Shown one piece after another: positions 29,190 through 38,468 of a DNA stretch of 64,000 nt. The stretch covers positions 66,930 through 130,929 of the forward strand of contig DAINOJ010000004.1 of NCBI GenBank assembly GCA_036744005.1, written 5' to 3'. The notes below the pieces were generated by a model that was given only the letters and a program-made list of their open reading frames with translations, was not told the DNA's origin and ran no database searches. Numbering within the stretch: the stretch's first letter is position 1; each line of letters begins with the position of its first letter. The position numbers and the translations under genes are program-made. This stretch comes from CALCNS01 sp937897315. GTDB lineage: Bacteria > Bacillota > JAAYKD01.

Positions 29190-29267
29190 AAAAAGCTGTT
29201 ACCTCATACTTGAATAGTCAAAAAAGGATGGATGTTAGTAATTGAGTCCTGCCTGCCTATGTTGATT

Positions 29268-29293
29268 AAAAAGCCTCTATCATGCGGCTTTTT
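29268..29293. terminator. Bidirectional terminator
   Basis: AAAAAGCC (29268-29275) pairs with GGCTTTTT (29286-29293) around a 10-nt loop. It lies between the DUF6870-like gene and the end of the leftward HNH-like gene. Confidence 0.7.
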
Positions 29294-29318
29294 GCGTGTA
29301 ATGGAATGATCTGGATTG

Positions 29319-30098
29319 TCATGTTTCGGTAAAAGCAATATCTATAAACATGAATTCATCAATGACAGTTTTAACGTGCATATGATTCTTATCAAGCCAA
29401 CAAACGTACCTATAATTATTGTCTTGAACATCAATCCACTCCATTACTGAAAAGGGTGCTGTATGTTTTTCTCCGCTTTCTACTGCAAGCAACACTGGTT
29501 CAATAACATAAATATGATTAAATGCTCGAGAGCCTATGATAGGTAAAATATTATCATTCATGGGAATAAAGTCACTCCACGAATCAATTTCATTATGTTG
29601 CATATTTGGTCTAAATGCATAAGACACATACTCTGGAATACCCTCCCAAGAGTCAGTATGATAACCTGTAGTAAGTTCGTATGCCATGTGACATATTGCA
29701 AGCTTAATTAAGATTCTGGCAATTCTATCATCAAAATAAATCTCGTCAGAATTTACACATTCTTCAAATTTCTGCTGCGCTTCTTTAACTTCTTTTCTTT
29801 CTGATAGCACAGTTTTTGAATTATACGAACAATAATGTTCATACGCCTCAATAAATGCTTTCGTGTACAATTCATCAGAAGAAAAGCCATTATTGCATTT
29901 CTCGCAAGCAGGAACTGTTGGCAGATCAGATGGATATGGTTTACTCAAAAAGACTTTCGAAGGACAATGCTCTCTCGTATTAGCCTTTTCTCCGCAATAA
30001 ACACACTGCATATCTGAGCCACGTTCAAAAACGACTCTTGGTCGATACTCATCAGACCCCCAATACTTATTAAAATTAAAACTATCAACCTCATCCAT
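29319..30098 (-). CDS. HNH-type endonuclease-like protein
   Basis: A 259-residue protein. Near its N-terminus, CVYCGEKANTREHCPSKVF and VPACEKCNNGFSSDE form a Cys2-EH-Cys2-NN arrangement typical of HNH/zinc-finger nucleases (REH..PSK....CxxCNN). The remaining ~180 residues match no family I can name. The start at 30098 is chosen for the GAGGTG site about 6 bp upstream; a GTG three codons earlier is possible. It follows drmB after a 222-bp gap and its codons look AT-richer, so it may be a separate cargo gene. Nuclease activity in defence is plausible but inferred from the motif and location. Confidence 0.6.
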   Translation of the reverse strand: MDEVDSFNFNKYWGSDEYRPRVVFERGSDMQCVYCGEKANTREHCPSKVFLSKPYPSDLPTVPACEKCNNGFSSDELYTKAFIEAYEHYCSYNSKTVLSERKEVKEAQQKFEECVNSDEIYFDDRIARILIKLAICHMAYELTTGYHTDSWEGIPEYVSYAFRPNMQHNEIDSWSDFIPMNDNILPIIGSRAFNHIYVIEPVLLAVESGEKHTAPFSVMEWIDVQDNNYRYVCWLDKNHMHVKTVIDEFMFIDIAFTET

Positions 30099-30320
30099 TT
30101 TTGACACCTCAACTCTGGTTAGTTATACATTCGTTGCTCGAAAAGTTTTTTCAATTTTCTTATCGTGAAACACAGTTAGCAAGGTCATTTCTTAAAATTC
30201 TACATTTTGCATATCTATTTGCATTGTTATTTCGTTGAACAGCTTTTTTAGTCAATCTTCACGTACTACTTTCTTAACTCACACTCAGTAGGGAAATTTA
30301 TGGTGATCAGATTAAAACTC

Positions 30321-32168
30321 CTAAAATCGGTTATAGAACCCCACTTGAGGATTCTCATAAGTCCCAATTACTACACCGCGATCAAGGAAGCCGTTTCTCT
30401 CTTCACAACAAGTTTCCGGCAACAGCGCACAGCCATGACAAGCCGCCAGATTGAGTGATTCTCGCCCTTGCCCGTGGCTCAAGATGCACACGGGATCGTT
30501 TGAGCAAGTTCTCGCGCCGTCAATCGCCCGCTTGAAAATTTGCGGGAATGCATCGGGTTTTCCTTGACGAACAAGACCGCCGAGTGTGCCTTCCGAATCA
30601 CCGCTTGCGGTGTAGATAAATATTCCAGCCATTTCTTTGCCATCGCTTGCATCGGCGCAATAAAGGCGTTCGCTTAGATTGGCAATACTGTATCCACATT
30701 CAAAGCTCAATTGTTTAATGAGCAAATGTGAAATGGTGTGCAACAGAAGTAACTTTGGCGTTATTGTTCGCGGATGATTTTGCCCGATGAAAGAATTGGC
30801 GTAATTGTCTTTAATCTTTTTAGTTCTTTCGACAACCAGCGGATTTGCGGCAATCCAAGCGTCAATATTGGATTGTTCAAATTCAATGAAGATGCCTTCG
30901 CCGCGAACTTCGTAAGCAGGATACCAGCACGTTTCCGGCTCTTTGATATGAACGAATCCGTCATCGTCTTTACCTGAAACCGGGTTGATACGAGAAAAGC
31001 CAATCAGCGCATTTACCACTCTGACTTTATCAATCAGTGAAACCGCCTTAATATGCGGGAGCTTATCTTGAAATAACTCTTTGCGGATTCCTTCTCTTGA
31101 AAAATCGCCCAACGAGCCGGAAGGTGTACTGATTTCGCCGTTGAGTGCTTCATATTCCTCGGCTCGATATTTTACGCTGGTAACATCGATTGCGGTATCG
31201 CCTTCATCGAACCATTTCCTTCTTAACACAGCCTCCACACTTGCTCTTGGCGCACCAATTTCTTGAGCTATTTCTCCGACCCACTTTGAAAAGTGCATTT
31301 CGAGAATCATTGCTCTCATATCCGGCAATTTTGAAAGAGTAGCTTCGCAATCGGCAAAGGTACCGCTCTTTTCAATTCTGGCATTCAGTTTATCGGCATA
31401 CGGAGGAATAACAAGCGAACTGTATACAACTGGAAAATAAACCGAGGACGAACCGCGCTGTACCGTTCTCGGATGCAAGATGCATTTTTCTTTTACATGC
31501 TTATGCGGATGTCCGCCTTCGCAACGGAAAATTTCTTCTTCGGCATCTTTATCGAGCTTTTCAAAGCAGTCCTTCTCAAATGCTCCTTTAAGCGTAGTAA
31601 ACGCTCCACAAGAACATGAAATACTCAGACCTTCGAGACCTTCTGTGCCGGAAGCACCGGTTTTGAACGAAAGCGACGGATTGTCGCAAATAGGTTTCTT
31701 GCTCTGTCTATGAACCCATTTTATCCACGGAAAATCATTAATATGTCCGTGTTCGCAAACTGTAACAATACGGGCAACAACCAAATCCTGATGACAATCC
31801 ATACATTGCATATGCTTTGTCATATACGGATCAAATTCAAGAGCCTTAGGTTTAGAACGCTTCTGGTATTCGGCAATCCATTTTCCTATGGGCTGGAACT
31901 TTCTGCACTTGGGGCAAAAATACCATTCGGGAAAACGAGAGTATGATATTTTTGTCGGCAAGGCAAAGTAATCCACGCCTAAAGCCTTAGCAAATCGGTC
32001 ATCATAAATGCGTTGAGTTTCACTCCATGTTTCGGGAGCGGCGGTTATTAGTGTCTGATCAGGGAAATCCACCATAGCTCCGATGCTATATTGAAGAACC
32101 GCTTGTGCCGCTCTTACCGAATGCGTTACCTTGTTGAGGGCAACCTTATCCTTTATCTGATATTCCAT
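30321..32168 (-). CDS. drmB: DISARM protein DrmB (DUF1998 domain)
   Basis: A 615-residue protein matching DrmB. The N-terminal part has SIGAMVDFPDQTLI and paired Cys motifs that probably bind zinc (WYFCPKCRKF; MQCMDCHQDL, then VCEHGHINDFPW). The C-terminal DUF1998 region carries LLLHTISHLLIKQLSFECGY, IYTASGDSEGTLGGLV and a final Cys cluster (CHGCALLPETCCEER). In DISARM, DrmB forms a complex with the helicase DrmA that engages invading phage DNA. Its ATG directly follows the TAA of drmA (TAAATG), indicating a tightly packed operon. Confidence 0.92.
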   Translation of the reverse strand: MEYQIKDKVALNKVTHSVRAAQAVLQYSIGAMVDFPDQTLITAAPETWSETQRIYDDRFAKALGVDYFALPTKISYSRFPEWYFCPKCRKFQPIGKWIAEYQKRSKPKALEFDPYMTKHMQCMDCHQDLVVARIVTVCEHGHINDFPWIKWVHRQSKKPICDNPSLSFKTGASGTEGLEGLSISCSCGAFTTLKGAFEKDCFEKLDKDAEEEIFRCEGGHPHKHVKEKCILHPRTVQRGSSSVYFPVVYSSLVIPPYADKLNARIEKSGTFADCEATLSKLPDMRAMILEMHFSKWVGEIAQEIGAPRASVEAVLRRKWFDEGDTAIDVTSVKYRAEEYEALNGEISTPSGSLGDFSREGIRKELFQDKLPHIKAVSLIDKVRVVNALIGFSRINPVSGKDDDGFVHIKEPETCWYPAYEVRGEGIFIEFEQSNIDAWIAANPLVVERTKKIKDNYANSFIGQNHPRTITPKLLLLHTISHLLIKQLSFECGYSIANLSERLYCADASDGKEMAGIFIYTASGDSEGTLGGLVRQGKPDAFPQIFKRAIDGARTCSNDPVCILSHGQGRESLNLAACHGCALLPETCCEERNGFLDRGVVIGTYENPQVGFYNRF

Positions 32169-35100
32169 TTAGTTTCCCTCCCAAATCACGATTTCACCAA
32201 GTACCTGTGTATCAACATTTCTCATGGATGTAAGCGTTTCTCTTGAATTATCTTTACCACCGGAATTGTATTGCTTTAGCAGTCTGCCCAAGCCCGCACT
32301 CGGAGGAGCGACCATAAACCTGCGCCCGAAAAAGTACGGAGTTTTGGCATCTACTGCGGCTCTGGCGCATTTCTGCCACTCGTCGATGAATTCCTCTATT
32401 TCAGATTGCACATCCTTTATATCATCCTCAAGCTCATTATCGGCACGAGTGTTGATTTGCTTTATTCTTTCGAGAATGAATTGCTCGGTTTCTCGAACAG
32501 CATCCACAAAATAGTCCTTATCAAAATTGATGGCATCCTTATCCTCGGCAAGCTCGGTGCGTTGTCTGATCATGGCTGTAACAACAGCGTGTAATGCCCT
32601 TTCCCGTGCCGGCTTCGAAAACGGAGTGGCTCCCGTAGGCTCAACAAACCGATAGAATGATTCGTGATAAGATCTGAATCGTTCATAATGCGAACGGTCA
32701 CGGCTTTTCGTCGCGTCATATTGGACAAATGCCACTCCGGGGAATGAACGCCCCACACGGCTGGATGCCTGTATATACTCACTGGTTAGCTTCGGTTGTC
32801 CGATAAGAAGCATTACATTCAGTCTGGCAACGTCGATGCCAACTGAAATCATATTTGTAGCAAGCAGAACATTGGAGGCGTAACGCTTGTTATCCATATT
32901 CGTCCGGGAATACTCCAGCTTTTCAAGCTTATCCAGAGTTTCGTTCAATTCGGTTGTGGTGACACGGCTCGTAAGCTCATCCGCACTAACGATTAGACGG
33001 CGAGAAGTGAATAATCTGTTTGCGGTTCTGATAATAAAATCCTTAACGTCATCCTCGACAAGTGTGGAAGCCTTACCAAGATCTTTCAGACTGTTAAAAT
33101 ATGTAGTCAGCGTCCAAAGTTTATCCTTAATTTCGTCGGGCAGTTTCATCATGTGAATTCGTTGCAAAAGTGCCGCCATCGCGCGAATTTCCATCATGGC
33201 TTTGGTTTTTCCCGAAGGCATCAAACCCACATATTTGCGTCCGAATACTCCGTTTTCGTAGGAGATTTCAGCTTCGCGGGCAAAGAAAGAATCTCGTGAA
33301 TCTAATCCGGGAGCCGGGAACTGTACGACGTCACGGTTATAAAGAACCGAACACTGCTCTTTGGCTCTTCTTATTGTAGCCGTCGAAGCGATAATTTTCG
33401 GGCGCACACCTTTTTGACTGCATATCGCATCAACGGCGGTTTCGTAAAGACCGACGATGGTTCCGAGTGCGCCCGAAATTAGATGAAGTTCGTCTTGAAT
33501 GATCAGTTCCGGGGATCGGTTGTCGCTTCTGACGGCAAAGAACGAGCCTATACGTCCGTCCCACGGCAACATGGCGAATTTATCAACCGTACCGAACAGA
33601 AGTGTCGGTGGGTTTTCATAAAGTTCCTCATCGATTATTTGAATAGGAAGCCTTGCTGTGAAGTCACAATCCTCATGAGTGCAGGACATATAAAAGTGCT
33701 TGTTATCACGCATTTTATATCCCCACGAACCGACGAGCTTTTTGTCTTTATCATCTTTAACCAGTTTTGTCCCACACCACGGACATTTCAAAACTTGGAA
33801 TTTGTTGTGGCGGTCTTTTTCGTTTCTGACATAAAAATGTTCTTTTACTGCAAGCAACTTTTTGAGGTGGAAGTTTGCATCGTCGTTTTTATTGGGTATA
33901 TGGGTTCCTCCGATCCATAGTCCAATGGTAATGGGTTCTTTACCCAGAGGATATGAAGGGTAAACACGCCTTCTCGCTTCGCAATCTTGGCGAATATACT
34001 CACAGGCGCAGATAAGCGTTGCCGCTCTGGTAAACTGTTGAGCCGCGAGCAAACGCAAAGTATATCGCATAATAACCGCCGTACCGCCAGATTCGGCGAG
34101 ATGCGTTAATCGCCGATAGAAAATCGTGAAAGCGGTTAATCCAAGGTAAGCCTCTGTTTTACCGCCGCCTGTGGGAAACCAAATCAAATCAACGATATCC
34201 CGCTCAGGTGATTCGTCGTTTATGATGGAATTAATGTCCATCAATAAGAACGAAATCTGGAACGGACGCCATCTGCAATCCTTATCATCCTGCTGACGAT
34301 AATTCATATCTTGCAGAAGTTCGGCAATTTTTTCGTCACCGGGATAACGGTCAATATCCGAAGTCTGTTGTTGCATGCGAAGGTGTACTCTTTGCATGAA
34401 CATGGCTCTGTTTGCGAGGACAAAAGCGGAGTACGCCTTCTCATCACTTTCGAGTGCGGCAAGCCCGGAATACATCCGTTCGTAAGCTCGTTTGCATTCG
34501 GTGATGTTTTTGGCGGCGGCGGATTTGTATCTCGGATCAAGCGTCGAGGCGATGCCTTCCAGTTCAACAACCCATGCTTTATATAAGTCCACAAGGCTTC
34601 GCAAAGCACCAAGTTTCGTGGATCTGTCCGTTTTATCCAAATCGGACAGATATTTCATAGATAACTGCTCAACCGATATTTTATCGTTTGATGGCAGGTC
34701 AAAACTCATCGGCGGCACTTCGGAAATCGGGAAATAATCGCTCCAGATACTGCCGTCACCGTTTTTATCTATATCCCAATCGACGGATACTCCAAGCCCT
34801 GTTCCGTAGATTTTTTTATCTCTGTAGAGCAAATCCAGCGACCGCTCTTCATCATCCATATTATTGATATCGACCTCGGCACTGCTTTCGGTAAAAACAA
34901 AACCGTTTTCGGAAGACAAGATTTTCAAAACAGGCTGATAAATACAATGGTATGCCTTCGCCGGAATTTCGGATAATCCGTTAACGAACATTATGGTAAG
35001 AGACCATATGCCTTCGGAAATTTTTGTTCTGAGTGCCGTAATCTTTGCCGTGGTTCCGTCAATCTCTCTGTTGGCGTCAATATAATCACTTCCAGAGAAA

Positions 35101-35843
35101 TCAAGGACGAATTCGATATCATTGTGCGGCTCACGGACATAAGCCGAATGACAAAGCTCCGCCAAACGATAAGCAGGCTGCTTCAGAATATCGTGATCCA
35201 TTTCCGAAATCGTGTCTCGCTCAATAATATCCCTGATTTCTTTCTTCTGAACCGACCTTAACAGACGGAGAACTTTCTTCTCCTTGTCATAAGTCATGAT
35301 GTGCGAAAACTCCGACGGCACGACATAGTCATTCGCTCCGTCCGCAGGAGTATAAGGCACCACGCAATCGGGAATTTTGGCGTTTCTGTAGGTGGCAAAA
35401 GAAACCTTCCCTCGAACGATATCCGCCGTGCCTTTGACGATGAATGTTATCCCCATCGAAGAAGGCATATATTGCGCCGAAAGTTCAATTTCTTCATCAA
35501 GGTTCTCGTCGGCGGTTTCGTCAAATTCATAATTGCGATTTCTTTTGCTTTCGGTCAGCACCGGCTCTGACGGTGCTGTTTCTTCAACCGCAGCTTCATC
35601 TTCAGGAATGCTTTCTTCCGATTCGGTTATAGGCACGGTTTCGTCATTATCCTGATTTAACTGATTTTCCTGCGGGTACAAAATCCCCACAGAATAGCGG
35701 CTCATCGGGCTGCTCGAAATCAACTCATGTTCGATATCGGGAACACCAAACTCCGAACCCGGTCCGAGAAGTTCAGATTTTATCAGGTTAATATATTCAT
35801 CACGGGCATCGATAAGTTGCTTCCGAATTTCTCCGCTTGTCAT
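32169..35843 (-). CDS. drmA: DISARM helicase DrmA
   Basis: A 1,224-residue SF2 helicase. The motor has a Walker A (FPTGGGKTEAYLG, about residue 565), a DEXH-type Walker B (IIQDELHLISG), and motif V/VI signatures (LATNMISVGIDVARLN; YIQASSRVGRS). Two Cys pairs (LKCPWCGTKL and MSCTHEDCDF) lie inserted between the motor motifs, as in DrmA-type helicases. An acidic linker is at about residues 60-125. It overlaps drmE by 4 bp (ATGA) and abuts drmB. DrmA with DrmB is the conserved core of all DISARM systems and acts on incoming phage DNA. Confidence 0.94.
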   Translation of the reverse strand: MTSGEIRKQLIDARDEYINLIKSELLGPGSEFGVPDIEHELISSSPMSRYSVGILYPQENQLNQDNDETVPITESEESIPEDEAAVEETAPSEPVLTESKRNRNYEFDETADENLDEEIELSAQYMPSSMGITFIVKGTADIVRGKVSFATYRNAKIPDCVVPYTPADGANDYVVPSEFSHIMTYDKEKKVLRLLRSVQKKEIRDIIERDTISEMDHDILKQPAYRLAELCHSAYVREPHNDIEFVLDFSGSDYIDANREIDGTTAKITALRTKISEGIWSLTIMFVNGLSEIPAKAYHCIYQPVLKILSSENGFVFTESSAEVDINNMDDEERSLDLLYRDKKIYGTGLGVSVDWDIDKNGDGSIWSDYFPISEVPPMSFDLPSNDKISVEQLSMKYLSDLDKTDRSTKLGALRSLVDLYKAWVVELEGIASTLDPRYKSAAAKNITECKRAYERMYSGLAALESDEKAYSAFVLANRAMFMQRVHLRMQQQTSDIDRYPGDEKIAELLQDMNYRQQDDKDCRWRPFQISFLLMDINSIINDESPERDIVDLIWFPTGGGKTEAYLGLTAFTIFYRRLTHLAESGGTAVIMRYTLRLLAAQQFTRAATLICACEYIRQDCEARRRVYPSYPLGKEPITIGLWIGGTHIPNKNDDANFHLKKLLAVKEHFYVRNEKDRHNKFQVLKCPWCGTKLVKDDKDKKLVGSWGYKMRDNKHFYMSCTHEDCDFTARLPIQIIDEELYENPPTLLFGTVDKFAMLPWDGRIGSFFAVRSDNRSPELIIQDELHLISGALGTIVGLYETAVDAICSQKGVRPKIIASTATIRRAKEQCSVLYNRDVVQFPAPGLDSRDSFFAREAEISYENGVFGRKYVGLMPSGKTKAMMEIRAMAALLQRIHMMKLPDEIKDKLWTLTTYFNSLKDLGKASTLVEDDVKDFIIRTANRLFTSRRLIVSADELTSRVTTTELNETLDKLEKLEYSRTNMDNKRYASNVLLATNMISVGIDVARLNVMLLIGQPKLTSEYIQASSRVGRSFPGVAFVQYDATKSRDRSHYERFRSYHESFYRFVEPTGATPFSKPARERALHAVVTAMIRQRTELAEDKDAINFDKDYFVDAVRETEQFILERIKQINTRADNELEDDIKDVQSEIEEFIDEWQKCARAAVDAKTPYFFGRRFMVAPPSAGLGRLLKQYNSGGKDNSRETLTSMRNVDTQVLGEIVIWEGN

Positions 35844-38467
35844 GATGCAATCTCCATATCTGTAATAGGTTTGTTTATAAGGTTTATCGGAACTGAAACG
35901 CCTTCATCCAAGAATGTGATTGCGTCCAACTCCAATGTTTCCGACAGATTCTCAACATTGTCGTAAACAATTTTAAGCTCACTTCCGTGCGGAGGCTGAT
36001 TCCCGCTGAGTTTATCTTCAATCGCTTTTCCGATTAACTCCAATATCTTTTTTCGTTGCCGCCGAACGGTTCTGCAAGCATTGAAGTAACCCGGAACATC
36101 ATCCATTAAATAGGAATCTCTTGTCATTTCCGCAATTTGGTGCAAGGTGGCTTCCTCTCTCGGACCCACAATATGGCTATCGGGAACAAGCCATTGACGG
36201 ATGCCTTGCTCTTGAACGGTACAGCCGAAACCGTTTAGTTGTTTCGCAAGCTGTCTGTATGACAGACAATTTCTTTGTTGATAATCTCGAAGGACTTCTT
36301 TCCACCACTGAGCCTTTTCCGTAGCATCAAGAACGTCTTTACTCAATTTGCCGGAAGTCTGCAATACTTCAAAAATGCTGTCGACAATATTTCTGGTGAA
36401 ATCATCGCGCTTTGTAAAGATGAGACGGTCACCGACAGACAGCTTATCCACATCGGTTTCCGCTATCGGCTCCTTGGCATTTGAGGGGTTATAAACGACG
36501 GCTTTGTAATACTTGGAGAACATAATCTGCTCATCGTTTGTGAATCTTCCGATTGCCGTAATTTCCGACATCGGCGCATTCCCACCGGAAGCGGTTACTC
36601 CTGCGGCAAATTTCCGAATATCGAAAACGCTTATTGTATCAATATATTCTTCCAAATCCAAAGACTCGCCCTCGAAACGCTCCACCGTTTCATCATCGTC
36701 CTCAATTTCGTCAATATCACTCTCGTTTGAATCTTCATTCAAACCGCTGATTAAATTCAACTTCTTCTCAAATCGTGAAGCTTTACGCTTTCTGCGCTTA
36801 AACCAGTGAGTCTCGCATTCATAAAGAAGCACGATAATATCGGCGGCAGCTCTGCATTTCAGTGCGTCAAACCGTTTCCCGGAAAAGTCTCCGACAACAA
36901 TCACTTTGTCATAGCTTTGGCTTGCGTCAAAGCGGTTTGCGGTCATTATTTGAATGCGTTTGTCGGAGAAAAGAGGCTCCTTTTTCAAAATATCGGCATA
37001 ATACGCTTTCGGAATGATGATGGCGATTTTTTCACCGAATGAGTTTTTCACCAACTCACGGAGAGCCTGATATTTGGGCGAATCCCTCAAAAAAAACTTA
37101 TATAAATCATCCAGAGCGTCGGCAACAAAAATGCATTGTGATTCAAAAGAGCCGGAACTTTCTGCCGCCTTCCAAAGTTCGTTTATCTTGCCGGACGGAG
37201 AAGCAACGCCGAGTTGAAGCTCACCGTTTGCAACCGCCGATTCCAAGGATTCCATTGGGAAAACTGCGGTGGTAAACAAATTGAGCAAGGAATGCGCCGG
37301 AACAATAAAGTTCTTTTTTCTATCTTCATCCCAATCCGACTGTCTGATAACAAACAATGCATTTCTGATTTTTCGGTAGATTTCCCAAGAACAGCCGCCG
37401 TCAATTACATCCGTTGTGACTTCATTATTTACGATGTTCTCGACCTGCCTGTCCAGTTCAAAAGTAAGTGGGTTAGATACAACCGTCGGCTTGGAATGCC
37501 TGAGCAGAAACTCTTTTGTACAGGCAAAAACCGCAGATCTTTCATCTTCGCCGATGTACTCCTCTGCGTTTTCCGAATCAATACTCATGGAAATGTGCGT
37601 GAATTTTAGCGATTTCCTTCCGAGTAAATCTTCAAGTTCCGAGGAACCTTTCGAGGCGGTTTCCGAGCCGATAACCATAAGCCCGACAGCCCTGTTTCCG
37701 TGCTTGTCCAGTACAAGATCACGGGCAACGGATACTTTCCCGGCAATTTTTAGTACGGGTTCTGCCTTTGAAGGATTGCTTCCAAATTGGTATGGTTCAT
37801 CGCCGTCTGTGTAATATGATGCCGGAACGATATCCAGAAGGCTGATGCGTTTTCCGTCATAGTCAATTCTTAAGCCTTTTTGTATGCGATCAAACGAAGC
37901 TCTGTCCGCAACAAGAACAGCCGAAACCCCGGTAATTGCGGGAATTTCAGATATAGGTTTCCCTGTAATATAAGAAATGAAATCGGTGCGATTTGACTTC
38001 TTTTTTCTAATGCCGCGACCGTCAGTCACATCGGATGTTCCATTGTACGGTTTCACTAATCCCTTATTTGCATCCAACGGACACCAGTTTGTGGAGAGAC
38101 CATTTTTACCGCGCCCGTCTTGTTCAATCTTCATACAGAGAATTCCGTTCATTGTCTCAAGCCCACGCCAACGATACCGCTCGTTTTTATATAGCACCAT
38201 ATCCCCGTCCTGAAGCGAGGCAATAATCTCATCAGCATCGGTTTTATCCATCGAAACACAGGCAAGAGCTGCCATGATAAAGGTAACAATATCAAAACAC
38301 ACCGATCCCGTATGTAACGCCACGCTTGACGAGCGTTCCTTGGAAGAAATCGATGTGGCAAAAAAATCAGCGTATTTTTGAATAATAAGCTCTTTGGATA
38401 TTAATGAATCCTCGAAAAAGATGTCACAGTTTTCGGTGAGTCGGAGTAGGACTTGTTGGTCAGTCAT
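35840..38467 (-). CDS. drmE: DISARM class 2 protein DrmE
   Basis: An 875-residue protein between the methyltransferase and drmA, the composition expected of drmE in class 2 DISARM systems. No catalytic motif is obvious. There is an acidic Asp/Glu-rich segment at about residues 590-625 (NESDIDEIEDDDETVE), after a basic stretch (WFKRRKRKASRFEKKLN). Near the C-terminus is an HTH-like region (SYRQLAKQLNGFGCTVQEQ, then IRQWLVPDSHIVGPREEATL). The start is 1 bp after the methyltransferase stop (TAAGATG). The name rests on operon context, size and general resemblance rather than on a signature motif; DrmE's biochemical role is not established to my knowledge. Confidence 0.78.
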   Translation of the reverse strand: MTDQQVLLRLTENCDIFFEDSLISKELIIQKYADFFATSISSKERSSSVALHTGSVCFDIVTFIMAALACVSMDKTDADEIIASLQDGDMVLYKNERYRWRGLETMNGILCMKIEQDGRGKNGLSTNWCPLDANKGLVKPYNGTSDVTDGRGIRKKKSNRTDFISYITGKPISEIPAITGVSAVLVADRASFDRIQKGLRIDYDGKRISLLDIVPASYYTDGDEPYQFGSNPSKAEPVLKIAGKVSVARDLVLDKHGNRAVGLMVIGSETASKGSSELEDLLGRKSLKFTHISMSIDSENAEEYIGEDERSAVFACTKEFLLRHSKPTVVSNPLTFELDRQVENIVNNEVTTDVIDGGCSWEIYRKIRNALFVIRQSDWDEDRKKNFIVPAHSLLNLFTTAVFPMESLESAVANGELQLGVASPSGKINELWKAAESSGSFESQCIFVADALDDLYKFFLRDSPKYQALRELVKNSFGEKIAIIIPKAYYADILKKEPLFSDKRIQIMTANRFDASQSYDKVIVVGDFSGKRFDALKCRAAADIIVLLYECETHWFKRRKRKASRFEKKLNLISGLNEDSNESDIDEIEDDDETVERFEGESLDLEEYIDTISVFDIRKFAAGVTASGGNAPMSEITAIGRFTNDEQIMFSKYYKAVVYNPSNAKEPIAETDVDKLSVGDRLIFTKRDDFTRNIVDSIFEVLQTSGKLSKDVLDATEKAQWWKEVLRDYQQRNCLSYRQLAKQLNGFGCTVQEQGIRQWLVPDSHIVGPREEATLHQIAEMTRDSYLMDDVPGYFNACRTVRRQRKKILELIGKAIEDKLSGNQPPHGSELKIVYDNVENLSETLELDAITFLDEGVSVPINLINKPITDMEIAS

Positions 38468-38468
38468 C

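Noticed and set aside
30099..30320. Promoter for the HNH-like gene
   Set aside because: A TTGAAA and TATAAC pair exists on the minus strand but with a 21-bp spacer, too long for a confident call.
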